Shown here in pieces: positions 12,759 to 20,776 of a DNA stretch of 64,000 nt (positions are counted from its first letter, which is position 1; every line of letters begins with the position of its first letter). Position numbers and translations under genes: made by a program. Origin of the DNA: Phycisphaeraceae bacterium (lineage in GTDB: Bacteria > Planctomycetota > Phycisphaerae > Phycisphaerales > UBA1924); contig JAJTHN010000010.1 of NCBI GenBank assembly GCA_021297895.1, positions 116,807-180,806 of the forward strand, given 5' to 3'. The notes under the pieces are model-generated. The model did not search any database. It saw only the letters and a list, made by a program, of their open reading frames with translations, and was not told the origin of the DNA.

Positions 12759-14663
12759 ATGCAGATCCGGAACTTCTCGATCATCGCGCACATCGATCAC
12801 GGCAAGAGCACGCTGGCCGATCGGCTCATGCAGGCCACCAAGGCCGTTTCCGCACGCGAGGCCCGCGCGCAGCTGCTCGACGACATGGACATCGAGCGCG
12901 AGCGCGGCATCACCATCAAGGCCTCCGCCGTCACCGTGATGCACCACCACGTCATGGGCCAGAAGGCCGACCGGCTCGAGGAGAACGACGCCGGCGCGCC
13001 CGAAGGGGGCGAGGCCGCCCTGACCCAGCGCGACGACTCATCGCTGTTCATGCTCAACTTCATCGATACGCCGGGCCACGTGGACTTCAACTACGAAGTC
13101 AGCCGCGCCCTCAAGGCGTGCGAGGGTGCGATCCTGGTCGTCGATGCGACCCAAGGCGTGCAGGCCCAGACCGTCGTCAACGCGTATCTGGCCATCAACG
13201 AGAATCTCACGATCATCCCGGTGATCAACAAGATCGACCTGCCCAGCGCCCGGGCCGAAGAGGTCGCGATGGAGGTCGAGCAGGTTCTCGGCCTGCCCGC
13301 CGAGGACTGCATCCTCGTCTCGGCCAAGACCGGCCAGGGCATCCCCGAACTGCTCGCGTCGATCTGCGAGAAGTTCCCCGGCCCGCGCAAGCCCATCATG
13401 AAGCAGACCCGCGCGCTGATCTTCGATGCGCAGTACGACGACTACCGCGGCGTGGTCGTGTACGCCCGTGTGATGGACGGTCCCGAGAACGCCCCCGCCC
13501 TGAAGGTCGGCGACAAGATCCGCATGATGGGCACCGGTCGCAGTTTCCAGATCACCGACATCGGCAAGCGCGTGCCCAAGCCCGTTCGCGTGGGTCAGGC
13601 CGGCGTGGGCGAAGCGTGCTATATCGTCGCCGCCATCCGCTCGCTGGCCGATGTCCGCATCGGTGACACCATCACGCTCGAGAACGACCCGGCCAAGGAA
13701 GCGCTCGAGGGCTACAAGCCGCCGGTGCAGATGGTCTTCTGCGACTTCTACCCCGCCACCAGCGAGGACGCCAAGGGTGGCGACTTCGAGAACCTGCGCG
13801 AGGCGATCGAGAAGCTCAGCCTCAACGACAGCAGCTTCACCTTCGTGCCGGTTCACAGCGAGGCGCTGGGCTTCGGGTTCCGCTGCGGCTTTCTCGGCCT
13901 TCTGCACATGGAGATCATCCAGGAGCGCCTGGAGCGGGAGTTCAACACGCAGGTCGTCCAGACCGCGCCAACGGTCACCTATCGCGTGAAGATGCACGAT
14001 GGCACGACCATGGATGTGCACAATCCCGCCGAGCTGCCCAAGGGCGGAACGTACGAGGAGATCCTCGAGCCCATCTGCAAGGTCGAGATCATCTGCCCCA
14101 ACACGAACATCGGTGATGTGCTCAAACTCTGCACCGAACGCCGCGGCGTGTTCAAGAGCCAGCAGGTCGTGGGCGAGAACCGCCAGATGGTGACCTTCGA
14201 GGTTCCGCTGGCCGAACTGATCTACGACTTCTACGACAAGCTCAAGGCCATCACCAGCGGCTACGGCACGATGGACTACGAGATCGCCGAGTTCCGCGCC
14301 GAGAATCTCGTCAAGGTCGACATCCTCATCAACGCCGAGCCGGTCGAGGCCCTGAGCCTCATCTGCCACCGCCAGAACGCCGAGTACCGCGGCCGGCTGC
14401 TGCTGAAGAAACTCGCCAAGCAGATCGACCGCCACCAGTTCGAGATCCCGCTCCAGGCGGCCATCGGCGGGAAGATCATCGCCCGCGAAACGATCAAGGC
14501 CTTCCGCAAGGACGTCACGGCCAAGTGCTACGGCGGCGACGTGAGCCGCAAGCGCAAACTCCTTGAGAAGCAGAAGGAAGGCAAGAAGAAGATGAAGAAC
14601 GTCGGCCGCGTGGACATCCCGCAGGAGGCGTTCATGGCGGTGCTGGATCAGGGCGAGGAGTAA
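12759..14663 (+). CDS. lepA: Elongation factor 4 (LepA)
   Basis: Ribosome-associated GTPase of the EF-G family (EF4). The product has 634 residues, about 35 more than E. coli LepA. All GTPase motifs are present: AHIDHGKST (residues 10-18), switch I ERERGITIK, DTPGH near 103, NKID and SAK. The C-terminal half has the LepA-specific regions, ending in the basic, lysine-rich tail (KRKLLEKQKEGKKKMK). The family-typical start MQIRNFSIIAHIDHGKS fixes ATG 12759, although no Shine-Dalgarno sequence is visible. Odd: about 27 extra residues (roughly 64-95, HHH then acidic/Gly-rich) sit between switch I and the DTPGH strand. The zeta-toxin-like gene follows after 11 bases, so they may share a transcript. 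Confidence 0.97.
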   Translation: MQIRNFSIIAHIDHGKSTLADRLMQATKAVSAREARAQLLDDMDIERERGITIKASAVTVMHHHVMGQKADRLEENDAGAPEGGEAALTQRDDSSLFMLNFIDTPGHVDFNYEVSRALKACEGAILVVDATQGVQAQTVVNAYLAINENLTIIPVINKIDLPSARAEEVAMEVEQVLGLPAEDCILVSAKTGQGIPELLASICEKFPGPRKPIMKQTRALIFDAQYDDYRGVVVYARVMDGPENAPALKVGDKIRMMGTGRSFQITDIGKRVPKPVRVGQAGVGEACYIVAAIRSLADVRIGDTITLENDPAKEALEGYKPPVQMVFCDFYPATSEDAKGGDFENLREAIEKLSLNDSSFTFVPVHSEALGFGFRCGFLGLLHMEIIQERLEREFNTQVVQTAPTVTYRVKMHDGTTMDVHNPAELPKGGTYEEILEPICKVEIICPNTNIGDVLKLCTERRGVFKSQQVVGENRQMVTFEVPLAELIYDFYDKLKAITSGYGTMDYEIAEFRAENLVKVDILINAEPVEALSLICHRQNAEYRGRLLLKKLAKQIDRHQFEIPLQAAIGGKIIARETIKAFRKDVTAKCYGGDVSRKRKLLEKQKEGKKKMKNVGRVDIPQEAFMAVLDQGEE

Positions 14664-14674
14664 GGCTGGGGGCA

Positions 14675-15259
14675 ATGAGCGAGAGCCCGAGCATCCTGGT
14701 GTTCGCCGGCCCGAACGGAGCGGGCAAGACCACCATCGCTCGGGAAACGCTCCCGAGCGTGTTCAGAATTGCCGAGTTCGTCAACGCCGACTCGATCGCC
14801 GCGGGGTTGGCCGGGTTCGCGCCCGACGGGGCAGCGTTCGCCGCGGGAAGGCTCATGCTCTCCCGCCTTGATGAACTCGCGACGCAGAGGGTTTCGTTCG
14901 CCTTCGAGAGCACGCTCTCGAGCAGGACATTCGCGCCGTGGCTGCGCGGTCGCATTGCTGATGGGTATCGTGTTCACATCGTCTATGTGATGTTGCGGTC
15001 GCCCAGGTTGGCTGTTCAACGCGTTTCCCAGCGTGTCACGCTCGGTGGGCACGACGTGCCCGCTGACATCGTTAAGCGTCGATTCTGGCGGTCGGCCGCG
15101 AACTTCATGGCCCTGTACGCCCCATTGGCGGATACTTGGGGGGTCTTCGATAACTCCAACCACTCTCACGTGCGTGTGGCTCAACTCACGCCGGAGGGTT
15201 CGTTGGTTGTGGAGCGCCGTGCGCTCTGGAGGAGGTTCTGTGTCCAAGCCCGTCGATAG
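14675..15259 (+). CDS. Zeta-toxin-like P-loop kinase
   Basis: A 194-residue protein resembling the zeta toxin / COG4185 kinase group. Members studied as toxins phosphorylate UDP-GlcNAc, but many chromosomal members are uncharacterised. Walker A GPNGAGKTT lies at residues 12-20; NADSIA and FESTLSSRT follow in the family order, then the typical RVTLGGHDVP and RRF segments and a YAPLADTW...FDNS end. It starts 11 bases after lepA, and its last 20 bases overlap the small gene at 15240, which has its own strong ribosome site. The layout suggests a toxin/partner pair with the putative partner second, the reverse of the usual order. Kinase-fold assignment is secure; toxicity is inference. Confidence 0.8.
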   Translation: MSESPSILVFAGPNGAGKTTIARETLPSVFRIAEFVNADSIAAGLAGFAPDGAAFAAGRLMLSRLDELATQRVSFAFESTLSSRTFAPWLRGRIADGYRVHIVYVMLRSPRLAVQRVSQRVTLGGHDVPADIVKRRFWRSAANFMALYAPLADTWGVFDNSNHSHVRVAQLTPEGSLVVERRALWRRFCVQARR

Positions 15260-15572
15260 AGCGCTGACTTCGGAAGAGATCGGACGACTCATGACTTCCG
15301 GAACGGAACTCGACACCGCCATCCGGCGGGCGATCCGCCGCGCGATCCTTCAGTACGAGGCGTACAAGAAGATCGAGAAGATCATCGCACGCGAGGAGGC
15401 CGCCGCGGACCGAGTCGAGAAGCTCAACGGGAGCCGACGCCGAGCTAGCCGAACTAGCCGGACGAGCGCGAAGGTCTCGGTGCGCAAGAAGTCGAAAGTC
15501 CGACCAAAGTCGGCCCGAACGTCCGCCCGCACGCCGCGGCAAGCCGCGCAGCGCGGTCGGCGGTCCGCCTGA
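15240..15572 (+). CDS. Small basic partner of the zeta-like kinase
   Basis: A 110-residue protein, starting at GTG 15240. This start is chosen because GGAGGAGG ends four bases upstream, the best ribosome site in the area, although the gene overlaps the kinase by 20 bases. The N-terminal 55 residues look helical (TAIRRAIRRAILQYEAYKK), reminiscent of the short proteins that accompany COG4185 kinases. The remaining half is a low-complexity Lys/Arg/Ser/Ala tail (RTSRTSAKVSVRKKSKVRPK), resembling a histone-H1-like or nucleic-acid-binding tail. Translational coupling to the kinase is likely. It could be an antitoxin or a DNA/RNA-binding accessory; no database family is recognised. Confidence 0.6.
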   Translation: MSKPVDRALTSEEIGRLMTSGTELDTAIRRAIRRAILQYEAYKKIEKIIAREEAAADRVEKLNGSRRRASRTSRTSAKVSVRKKSKVRPKSARTSARTPRQAAQRGRRSA

Positions 15573-15635
15573 TCGACCCGGTCAATCGTTTCTGAACCTG
15601 TCCACCGCCGCCCAAGAACCACATACGCTCCTCGC

Positions 15636-16133
15636 ATGAACCCCGACCTTGCCGGTTATCTCGCGGGCGCCGACGCGTTGCACAAGGCCATCGATGGTCT
15701 CTCGCGTGAGGAACTGCTCCGCCTGCCCACGCCCCGGCCCGCGGCGCTCGCCTCGTCCGCGGCGGACCTTGGGACCTGGAGCATCCAGCAGACCATCGTG
15801 CATCTCTGGCACTCGGACCTGGCCGCGACGCACCGCATGTGCCGGATCGCCTCGGAGGACAAGCCGCTGCTCATCGCCTACGACGAGTCGGCGTTCGTTC
15901 GTGAACTTCACTATCACGAGCTGGATATCGCCATCGCCTGCGAGCTCTTCCGGCTCAATCGCCAGCACACCGCCCAGATCCTCGCGCGCCTGCCCGAGAG
16001 CGCCTTCGCCCGCACCGGCGTGCACAATCAGCGCGGCACCGTCACCCTCGCCCAGATGGTCCGCATGTACGTTGACCATCTCGAGCACCATCTGGGCTTC
16101 ATCCGTCGTAAGCGAGAGGCCATGGGACGATGA
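15636..16133 (+). CDS. DinB-like four-helix protein
   Basis: A 165-residue protein with the look of the DinB/YfiT superfamily of metal-binding four-helix bundles. Histidines in the expected spots are TIVHLWHSD near residue 55 and VDHLEHHLGFI near 150, suitable for a divalent metal site. Known members include thiol-transferases and DNA-damage-induced proteins of unknown activity. It starts an operon: its stop overlaps the next start as ATGA at 16130-16133. No Shine-Dalgarno sequence precedes ATG 15636, but TACGCT lies at 15624-15629, six bases before the start, so the transcript may be leaderless. Confidence 0.75.
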   Translation: MNPDLAGYLAGADALHKAIDGLSREELLRLPTPRPAALASSAADLGTWSIQQTIVHLWHSDLAATHRMCRIASEDKPLLIAYDESAFVRELHYHELDIAIACELFRLNRQHTAQILARLPESAFARTGVHNQRGTVTLAQMVRMYVDHLEHHLGFIRRKREAMGR

Positions 16134-16855
16134 GCGGCACGACTCCTTCTCCAGATCTTCCGCCAGTGCCTCCCGCGAGATCGGGCGCATCTCCCGGCGC
16201 GGGGACCGGCTCCGCGCCGGGCAGCACCCTCGCGGCGTTTGGCCCGCGCCCGGAGCCCGATGATCCGCACGCGTGCCTGCTCGTCGAACTGCTCAGCCAT
16301 CGCGTCGGCACGCTCATCGTCGATGATCTCGGTGGCGGAACACGCGCCACGCCCGTTCGATTCGTCATTCACCCTGTCGAACCCGCCATCATCTTTGTCT
16401 GCCCTGTTTCGGATCTGGATCCCTCACGCGATGGCGGCAGCGGCGTGCTCTGTGTTCCCGAGGAGCACGAGGATGCACTCCGGCTCGAACTGAGCATCGA
16501 TGCATGCGATGAAGCCGAGCACGGCGACCTTATGGACCGCTGGTCCGCGTATAACGGCGCGCCCGCCGCGGCGGCGCCGGGTCACAAAGGCTCCGGCGGT
16601 ATCGCGTGGGCCTTCGCACGCATCGAGAGCCTCCGCCAGCGCACGAACGTCGCGGATATCGATGAGGTTGACCTTCGCAATCCGCTCCACGGCAAGGCCG
16701 AATTCGCCCGCCTGCGATCGCTCAACGCCGACCCCGAGTCGCTCGCGCGGCAGATCGGCGAGCCGGGCGAGCGTGTCGTTGCCGTCGGTGCCGATGCGCT
16801 CGGTGTCGATGTCCGCGCCAGGCTCGGCGTCCGTCGTCTGTGGTGGGCATCATGA
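16130..16855 (+). CDS. Unknown protein, possibly FMN-binding split-barrel type
   Basis: A 241-residue cytoplasmic protein I cannot place firmly. After a Pro/Gly/Ser-rich N-terminus (1-40), residues 45-125 show alternating strands (VGTLIVDD, ATPVRFVIH, PAIIFVCPVS) like pyridoxamine-phosphate-oxidase-type split barrels. The C-terminus (ERVVAVGADALGVDVRAR...RRLWW) resembles the end of HugZ/DUF2470-type proteins. This is a weak hypothesis. It is coupled on both sides by four-base ATGA overlaps, with the DinB-like gene upstream and the amidohydrolase downstream, so the three products are probably made in fixed ratio. Confidence 0.6.
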   Translation: MSGTTPSPDLPPVPPARSGASPGAGTGSAPGSTLAAFGPRPEPDDPHACLLVELLSHRVGTLIVDDLGGGTRATPVRFVIHPVEPAIIFVCPVSDLDPSRDGGSGVLCVPEEHEDALRLELSIDACDEAEHGDLMDRWSAYNGAPAAAAPGHKGSGGIAWAFARIESLRQRTNVADIDEVDLRNPLHGKAEFARLRSLNADPESLARQIGEPGERVVAVGADALGVDVRARLGVRRLWWAS

Positions 16856-18177
16856 GCGCCGCGCCGCCCGCGAATCTCGTCGAGGCCCACGCGCACGTCT
16901 TTGCGCTGGGACAGTCGCTGGAACTCACGCCGCTGGATCGCTGCGCCACCGTCGCCGAGTCGCTCGACGCGGTCCGCCGCGCGTCCGCCTCGTCGCGGCC
17001 GTCCTCGGATGGTCGCGCCTGGGTGCGGCTCTTCGGCGCGCGGGTGGAGTCTTGGGATCAGGGCCGCTGGCCGACACTCGCCGAACTGGACGCGGCGTGC
17101 GCCGGCGCGTGCGTGGTCATCATGAGCTTTGACTACCACTGCGCCATGGCCAGCAGCGCGGCCATGGCCGCGGCGGGCGTGCGCGCCGGTGTGGCCGTCG
17201 GCACCAACGGCGTTGTCTGCACCGATGCGCAAGGCCAGGCCACGGGCGTGCTGCTGGAGGACGCGGCGTACGCCGTTTGGAAGGCCGCGCCCGAGCCGGT
17301 CGAGAGCGAGCGCGAGCGGCTCGTCATCCTGGCGCTGGCGCACCTCCGCTCGCTCGGATTTGCCGAGGTCCACGATCTGCACAGCCAGGCGTGGCTCGGC
17401 CCGATGCTCGGACGGCTCGACCGCGAGGGCCGTCTGGGCATGCGCGTGGCGCTCTATCCGAATGTCGCGGAGGTCCGAGCCGTCGCCGAGCATCGGCAAC
17501 ACTGGGAGAGCACGCGCGTCCGTCTTGCCGGCGGCAAGGTCTTCAGCGACGGCACGCTCAGCAGCCGAACCGCGCTGATGATCCACCGCTACGCCGAGCC
17601 GCGGCCCGACATGCCCCGCGGTCACGCGATGGTCGCGCCCGTTTTCATCGACGAGGCGCTGCGCACCGTCGAATCGCTCGACCTCCAACTGGCGGTGCAC
17701 GCCATCGGTGACGGCGCGGTGCGCATGGTTCTGGACAGCGCCCAGCGCGTCCGTCCGGCCCGCGGCACGCTCCGCATCGAGCACCTGGAAGTTCTCGACG
17801 CGGCCGATGTGCCGCGATTCGTGGAACTGGGCGTCACCGCCAGCGTCCAGCCCTGCCACCTGCTTACGGATATCGAGGCGCTGCGGCGATACGTGCCGCA
17901 TCGCATCGAGCGCGTGCTCCCCCTCCGCTCGCTGCTGGCCAGCGGGCTCGAGCCCGGCGTCATCGGCACGCGCCGGGATGGCCGAGCCGGGCTGGTTTTC
18001 GGCAGCGATGCCCCGATCGTCCGCGCAAACCCCGAGGATTCGATCTTCGCCGCGGTTCACCGCCGTCGCCCGGGAATGCCTCAGGACGAAGCCATCGCGA
18101 TGAAGGAAGCACTCGACGAGGCCGCCGCGTGGCGTTGCTTCGCTCGCGTGTGCGACGAGACGACCGATCGCCGATAG
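16852..18177 (+). CDS. Amidohydrolase, YtcJ-like (amidohydrolase 3 family)
   Basis: A 441-residue metal-dependent hydrolase of the YtcJ/COG1574 group; the natural substrate is unknown. Visible metal-site features are EAHAHV near the N-terminus (HxH), the carboxylated-lysine segment GGKVFSDGTLSS near 227, a histidine in LAVHAIGDGA near 285, another in RIEHLEV, and the catalytic aspartate in VFGSDAPI near 385. Start ATG 16852 overlaps the previous stop as ATGA; an in-frame start 12 bases earlier is less likely. At about 441 residues it is shorter than many YtcJ proteins (about 530) because the N-terminal beta-sandwich is reduced. Confidence 0.85.
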   Translation: MSAAPPANLVEAHAHVFALGQSLELTPLDRCATVAESLDAVRRASASSRPSSDGRAWVRLFGARVESWDQGRWPTLAELDAACAGACVVIMSFDYHCAMASSAAMAAAGVRAGVAVGTNGVVCTDAQGQATGVLLEDAAYAVWKAAPEPVESERERLVILALAHLRSLGFAEVHDLHSQAWLGPMLGRLDREGRLGMRVALYPNVAEVRAVAEHRQHWESTRVRLAGGKVFSDGTLSSRTALMIHRYAEPRPDMPRGHAMVAPVFIDEALRTVESLDLQLAVHAIGDGAVRMVLDSAQRVRPARGTLRIEHLEVLDAADVPRFVELGVTASVQPCHLLTDIEALRRYVPHRIERVLPLRSLLASGLEPGVIGTRRDGRAGLVFGSDAPIVRANPEDSIFAAVHRRRPGMPQDEAIAMKEALDEAAAWRCFARVCDETTDRR

Positions 18178-18185
18178 AAGACAGC

Positions 18186-19271
18186 ATGGACATCGCCGCC
18201 GGTCATCCCGAGCCGGTTCGCCGCGCAAGCGCGGCGCTCGCGGCCCTCATGGCCGCGCTGGTGCTGACGGTGGCGCCCGTCACCGTCGCGCAGCCCGCCC
18301 CGCGCTCGCAGCAGGCTGTCGCACCAGCGATGATCGATGACCGCGAGCATGCCGCGCGTCTGCAGACGCTGCTGGCCCGCTCCGGCTTCTCTCCGGGGCT
18401 GATCGACGCCAAGCCCGGCCGCAAGACCCGACTGGCGATCGAGCACTTCCAACTCGCCCGCGGCCTGACGGTCACGGGCGAACTCGATCGCGTCACAGCG
18501 CAGGAGCTGCTGGCGACCGTCGGCATCAAGCCGCCCGCCGATGAGGCATCGCCCAGACGAACCGTCCGCGAGGAACTGGCCGACTGGGCCTGGACCATGC
18601 GCTACGTCATCACCGAGCGTGACATGGCCATGATCACCGGACCGATTCCGCAGGACTGGAACGAGCGGGCGCTTCTGGAGCAATCCGGATACGAGGACAT
18701 CGTCGATCTCCTGAGTGAACGCGGCTGGGTCAGTCGCGATCTTCTGGCGTGGCTGAATCCGGGCGTAGATCTGGCCGCGCTGGCCGCGGGCGATGAGGTG
18801 ACGCTGCCGAATGTTCCCGAGTTTCGTTGGGACGTTGATCGTCAGTCCGCGCTGCCCCGTGTCGCGTCCCTAGAGATCCTCCTGAGCGAAAAGCTCGTGC
18901 TGGGGCACGATGCGAACGGGGCGCTGGTCTTCCTGACGCACTGCTCGATCGCGCGCGATGTCGAGAAGCGCCCCGAGGGCGAGCTGCGTGTGAGCGTCAT
19001 CGCCACCGACCCCGACTACACCTTCAACCCCGCCTCGTGGCCCGAAGTGACCAACGTCGACCGCCGCCTGCGCATCGCCCCCGGCCCGCGCAACCCCGTT
19101 GGCCTGGCGTGGATCGGGCTGGACCTGCCCGGCTACGGCCTTCACGGAACAGTGCGACCGCAGGACATCGGTAAAACCGGCAGCCACGGCTGCTTCCGCC
19201 TGACCAACTGGGATGCCGCCCGCCTTGCCCGCGCGGTCCGGGTCGGCACCGTCGTTCGTGTCCTGCCTTGA
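18186..19271 (+). CDS. Exported L,D-transpeptidase with peptidoglycan-binding domain
   Basis: A 361-residue envelope enzyme expected to form 3-3 cross-links in peptidoglycan or attach proteins to it. ATG 18186 is chosen because it gives a signal peptide (hydrophobic run ending VTVAQPA) and lies eight bases after the amidohydrolase stop. Residues about 55-110 form a peptidoglycan-binding domain 1 unit. The YkuD catalytic domain fills the C-terminal half, with HGTVRP and then IGKTGSHGCFRL near 327-338; the cysteine is the nucleophile. Its presence supports a murein wall in this planctomycete. The 3' end converges on the gene at 19288 with a 16-base gap. Confidence 0.9.
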   Translation: MDIAAGHPEPVRRASAALAALMAALVLTVAPVTVAQPAPRSQQAVAPAMIDDREHAARLQTLLARSGFSPGLIDAKPGRKTRLAIEHFQLARGLTVTGELDRVTAQELLATVGIKPPADEASPRRTVREELADWAWTMRYVITERDMAMITGPIPQDWNERALLEQSGYEDIVDLLSERGWVSRDLLAWLNPGVDLAALAAGDEVTLPNVPEFRWDVDRQSALPRVASLEILLSEKLVLGHDANGALVFLTHCSIARDVEKRPEGELRVSVIATDPDYTFNPASWPEVTNVDRRLRIAPGPRNPVGLAWIGLDLPGYGLHGTVRPQDIGKTGSHGCFRLTNWDAARLARAVRVGTVVRVLP

Positions 19272-19287
19272 GCACGCGCCCGCGGCC

Positions 19288-20595
19288 TCACGCCGACGTC
19301 GGCCTTTCCGGCAGCGGGCACCGCAGCACGGTCATCGTGTGCATCGGCGGATACGGCACGACCAGCCGGACCGCGTTGAAGTCCCGCAGGTCCCATCCCG
19401 CTCGCTCCATCACGCTGGCGATGATCTCCTCGTACCGGTCCGTCAGCGGCGTCTGCAACACCGGCGGCCGACCCGCAAGTCGATGCGGCTGATCGGCGAT
19501 CGGAATAATCGGCGGGTTCTGGAATCCCTCGAGCTCGATCCGGCCGCGCATCTCCACCCGCGGCTGAAGGCCCCATTCGAAACTCTTGTGCACGATCAGG
19601 TCGATCTGCAGCGTCTCAACGGGCAGCATGATCTGTGCGAACAACTCCGCAAACCGCGAACCCTCGACCGCGAATCGTGGTGCAGCATTGCGGATCAGTT
19701 CGCCGAAGTAGCACGTCGTCGCACCGCCGTTGCCGATCGGCCCTTCCTCCAGCATGCAGACCATGCCGGACTGATCATGCCGGATCGCGATCGGCGGATC
19801 ATCGGGCGAGCAGAACTCCGGCAGGATCTGGAAGCCACGGTTGAGATCCGTCGCGATCGCCGATCGGCCGGCCTTGTCGCTGAAGCGCGACCCCGCCTGC
19901 TCGCCACGCTGATCGTCAGCCGAAGGGCCGCGTGTCCAGGGCAGGCCGTCGGTCGAGAAGTACCGCGGCCGGAACAGCGGCCAGGAGACATTCGCCCGCA
20001 ACCGCCGCAGATCCAGCAGGCCGCTGACGAGCATGTATTCGAGCATGTCCGGATCGGACGCGCTCGGCGTTAGGAAAAACGTGTTCAGCCTCGCCCGGGC
20101 CTGGATGCCCCAGATGCCGGAGTTGCCGCGGAAGGCGAGTTTCCGGCTCGCGTCAAGCCGCTCGCCGGAGTTGGCCCCGCCCATGCCGTCGAGCATCAGG
20201 TCGAACGTGGCGCGATCGCCGGCGTGCAGCCCGATCACTTCGCGCAGCGCCCGCTGTGCCTGACGCACCTGCTCGAGCATGGTCTCCGAAACACCCGCCG
20301 CCGCCGAGGCCTTGAGCAGAATCTCCATCCCCTCCTCGCCGGGCATGTGCTGCAGCGCCGTGTACGGGTCGGTTCCCCCGACGAGCTTCGACACCTTCCA
20401 CGTCAGGTTTCGGCTGATCTTCAGCCGCCGAGCGACATCTTGCGGCATCGCGGCCTGTACGCCGGTCGCCGAAATCGTCTCGTCCAGCGCGCGGCTGAGA
20501 TTCAGAAACGCGCTCGTGAGGTGTTCCTCAAATTGGGGGGTCTGTAAAGGTGCCATCGTGTTTTGGGGCTCAGAGGCCTCTATCTCGACAAGCAT
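19288..20595 (-). CDS. Unknown protein with N-terminal helix-turn-helix (paralogue of 24682)
   Basis: A 435-residue protein I do not recognise. Residues about 45-75 look like a helix-turn-helix (MPQDVARRLKISRNLTWKVS), followed by a helical stretch and then a mixed region to the end. The protein at 24682 has the same order: a similar HTH, then a matching segment (LLDLRRLRANVSWPLFRPRYF against VISSLRGIHRQRTARPIVPFI), so the two are paralogues. No signal peptide or catalytic motif is visible. The start is uncertain: ATG 20595 has GGAG only two bases away, while ATG 20556 matches the paralogue's length better. It is read from a TTGCAG-16-TAGACT promoter placed back-to-back with that of the exported protein at 20777. 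Confidence 0.7.
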   Translation of the reverse strand: MLVEIEASEPQNTMAPLQTPQFEEHLTSAFLNLSRALDETISATGVQAAMPQDVARRLKISRNLTWKVSKLVGGTDPYTALQHMPGEEGMEILLKASAAAGVSETMLEQVRQAQRALREVIGLHAGDRATFDLMLDGMGGANSGERLDASRKLAFRGNSGIWGIQARARLNTFFLTPSASDPDMLEYMLVSGLLDLRRLRANVSWPLFRPRYFSTDGLPWTRGPSADDQRGEQAGSRFSDKAGRSAIATDLNRGFQILPEFCSPDDPPIAIRHDQSGMVCMLEEGPIGNGGATTCYFGELIRNAAPRFAVEGSRFAELFAQIMLPVETLQIDLIVHKSFEWGLQPRVEMRGRIELEGFQNPPIIPIADQPHRLAGRPPVLQTPLTDRYEEIIASVMERAGWDLRDFNAVRLVVPYPPMHTMTVLRCPLPERPTSA

Positions 20596-20616
20596 ATCTC
20601 CAGGACTCGATCTTCT

Positions 20617-20644
20617 AGTCTACTCACGAAAATTGTTTCTGCAA
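20617..20644 (-). promoter_or_regulatory. Promoter TTGCAG-16-TAGACT (minus strand)
   Basis: On the minus strand TTGCAG (20644-20639) and TAGACT (20622-20617) are 16 bases apart. The start point would fall about 20608, a few bases ahead of ATG 20595. The -35 box is only four bases from the divergent -35 box at 20649. Confidence 0.6.
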
Positions 20645-20648
20645 ACAC

Positions 20649-20676
20649 TTGCACGGACAATTGGCTGGGTTATCTT
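20649..20676 (+). promoter_or_regulatory. Promoter TTGCAC-16-TATCTT
   Basis: TTGCAC (20649-20654) and TATCTT (20671-20676) with a 16-base spacer, divergent from the promoter at 20617-20644. It would serve the PEP-CTERM gene at 20777 with a leader near 95 bases. Confidence 0.6.
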
Positions 20677-20776
20677 TCCAGTGGCTCGGTCCGCAGCCAG
20701 AGCGCACGCGCGTTCTCTGCCATGCCGAACTGGCCACTCAACCCCGGCGGAAACGTCGGACTCAGGAGAGAGACGA

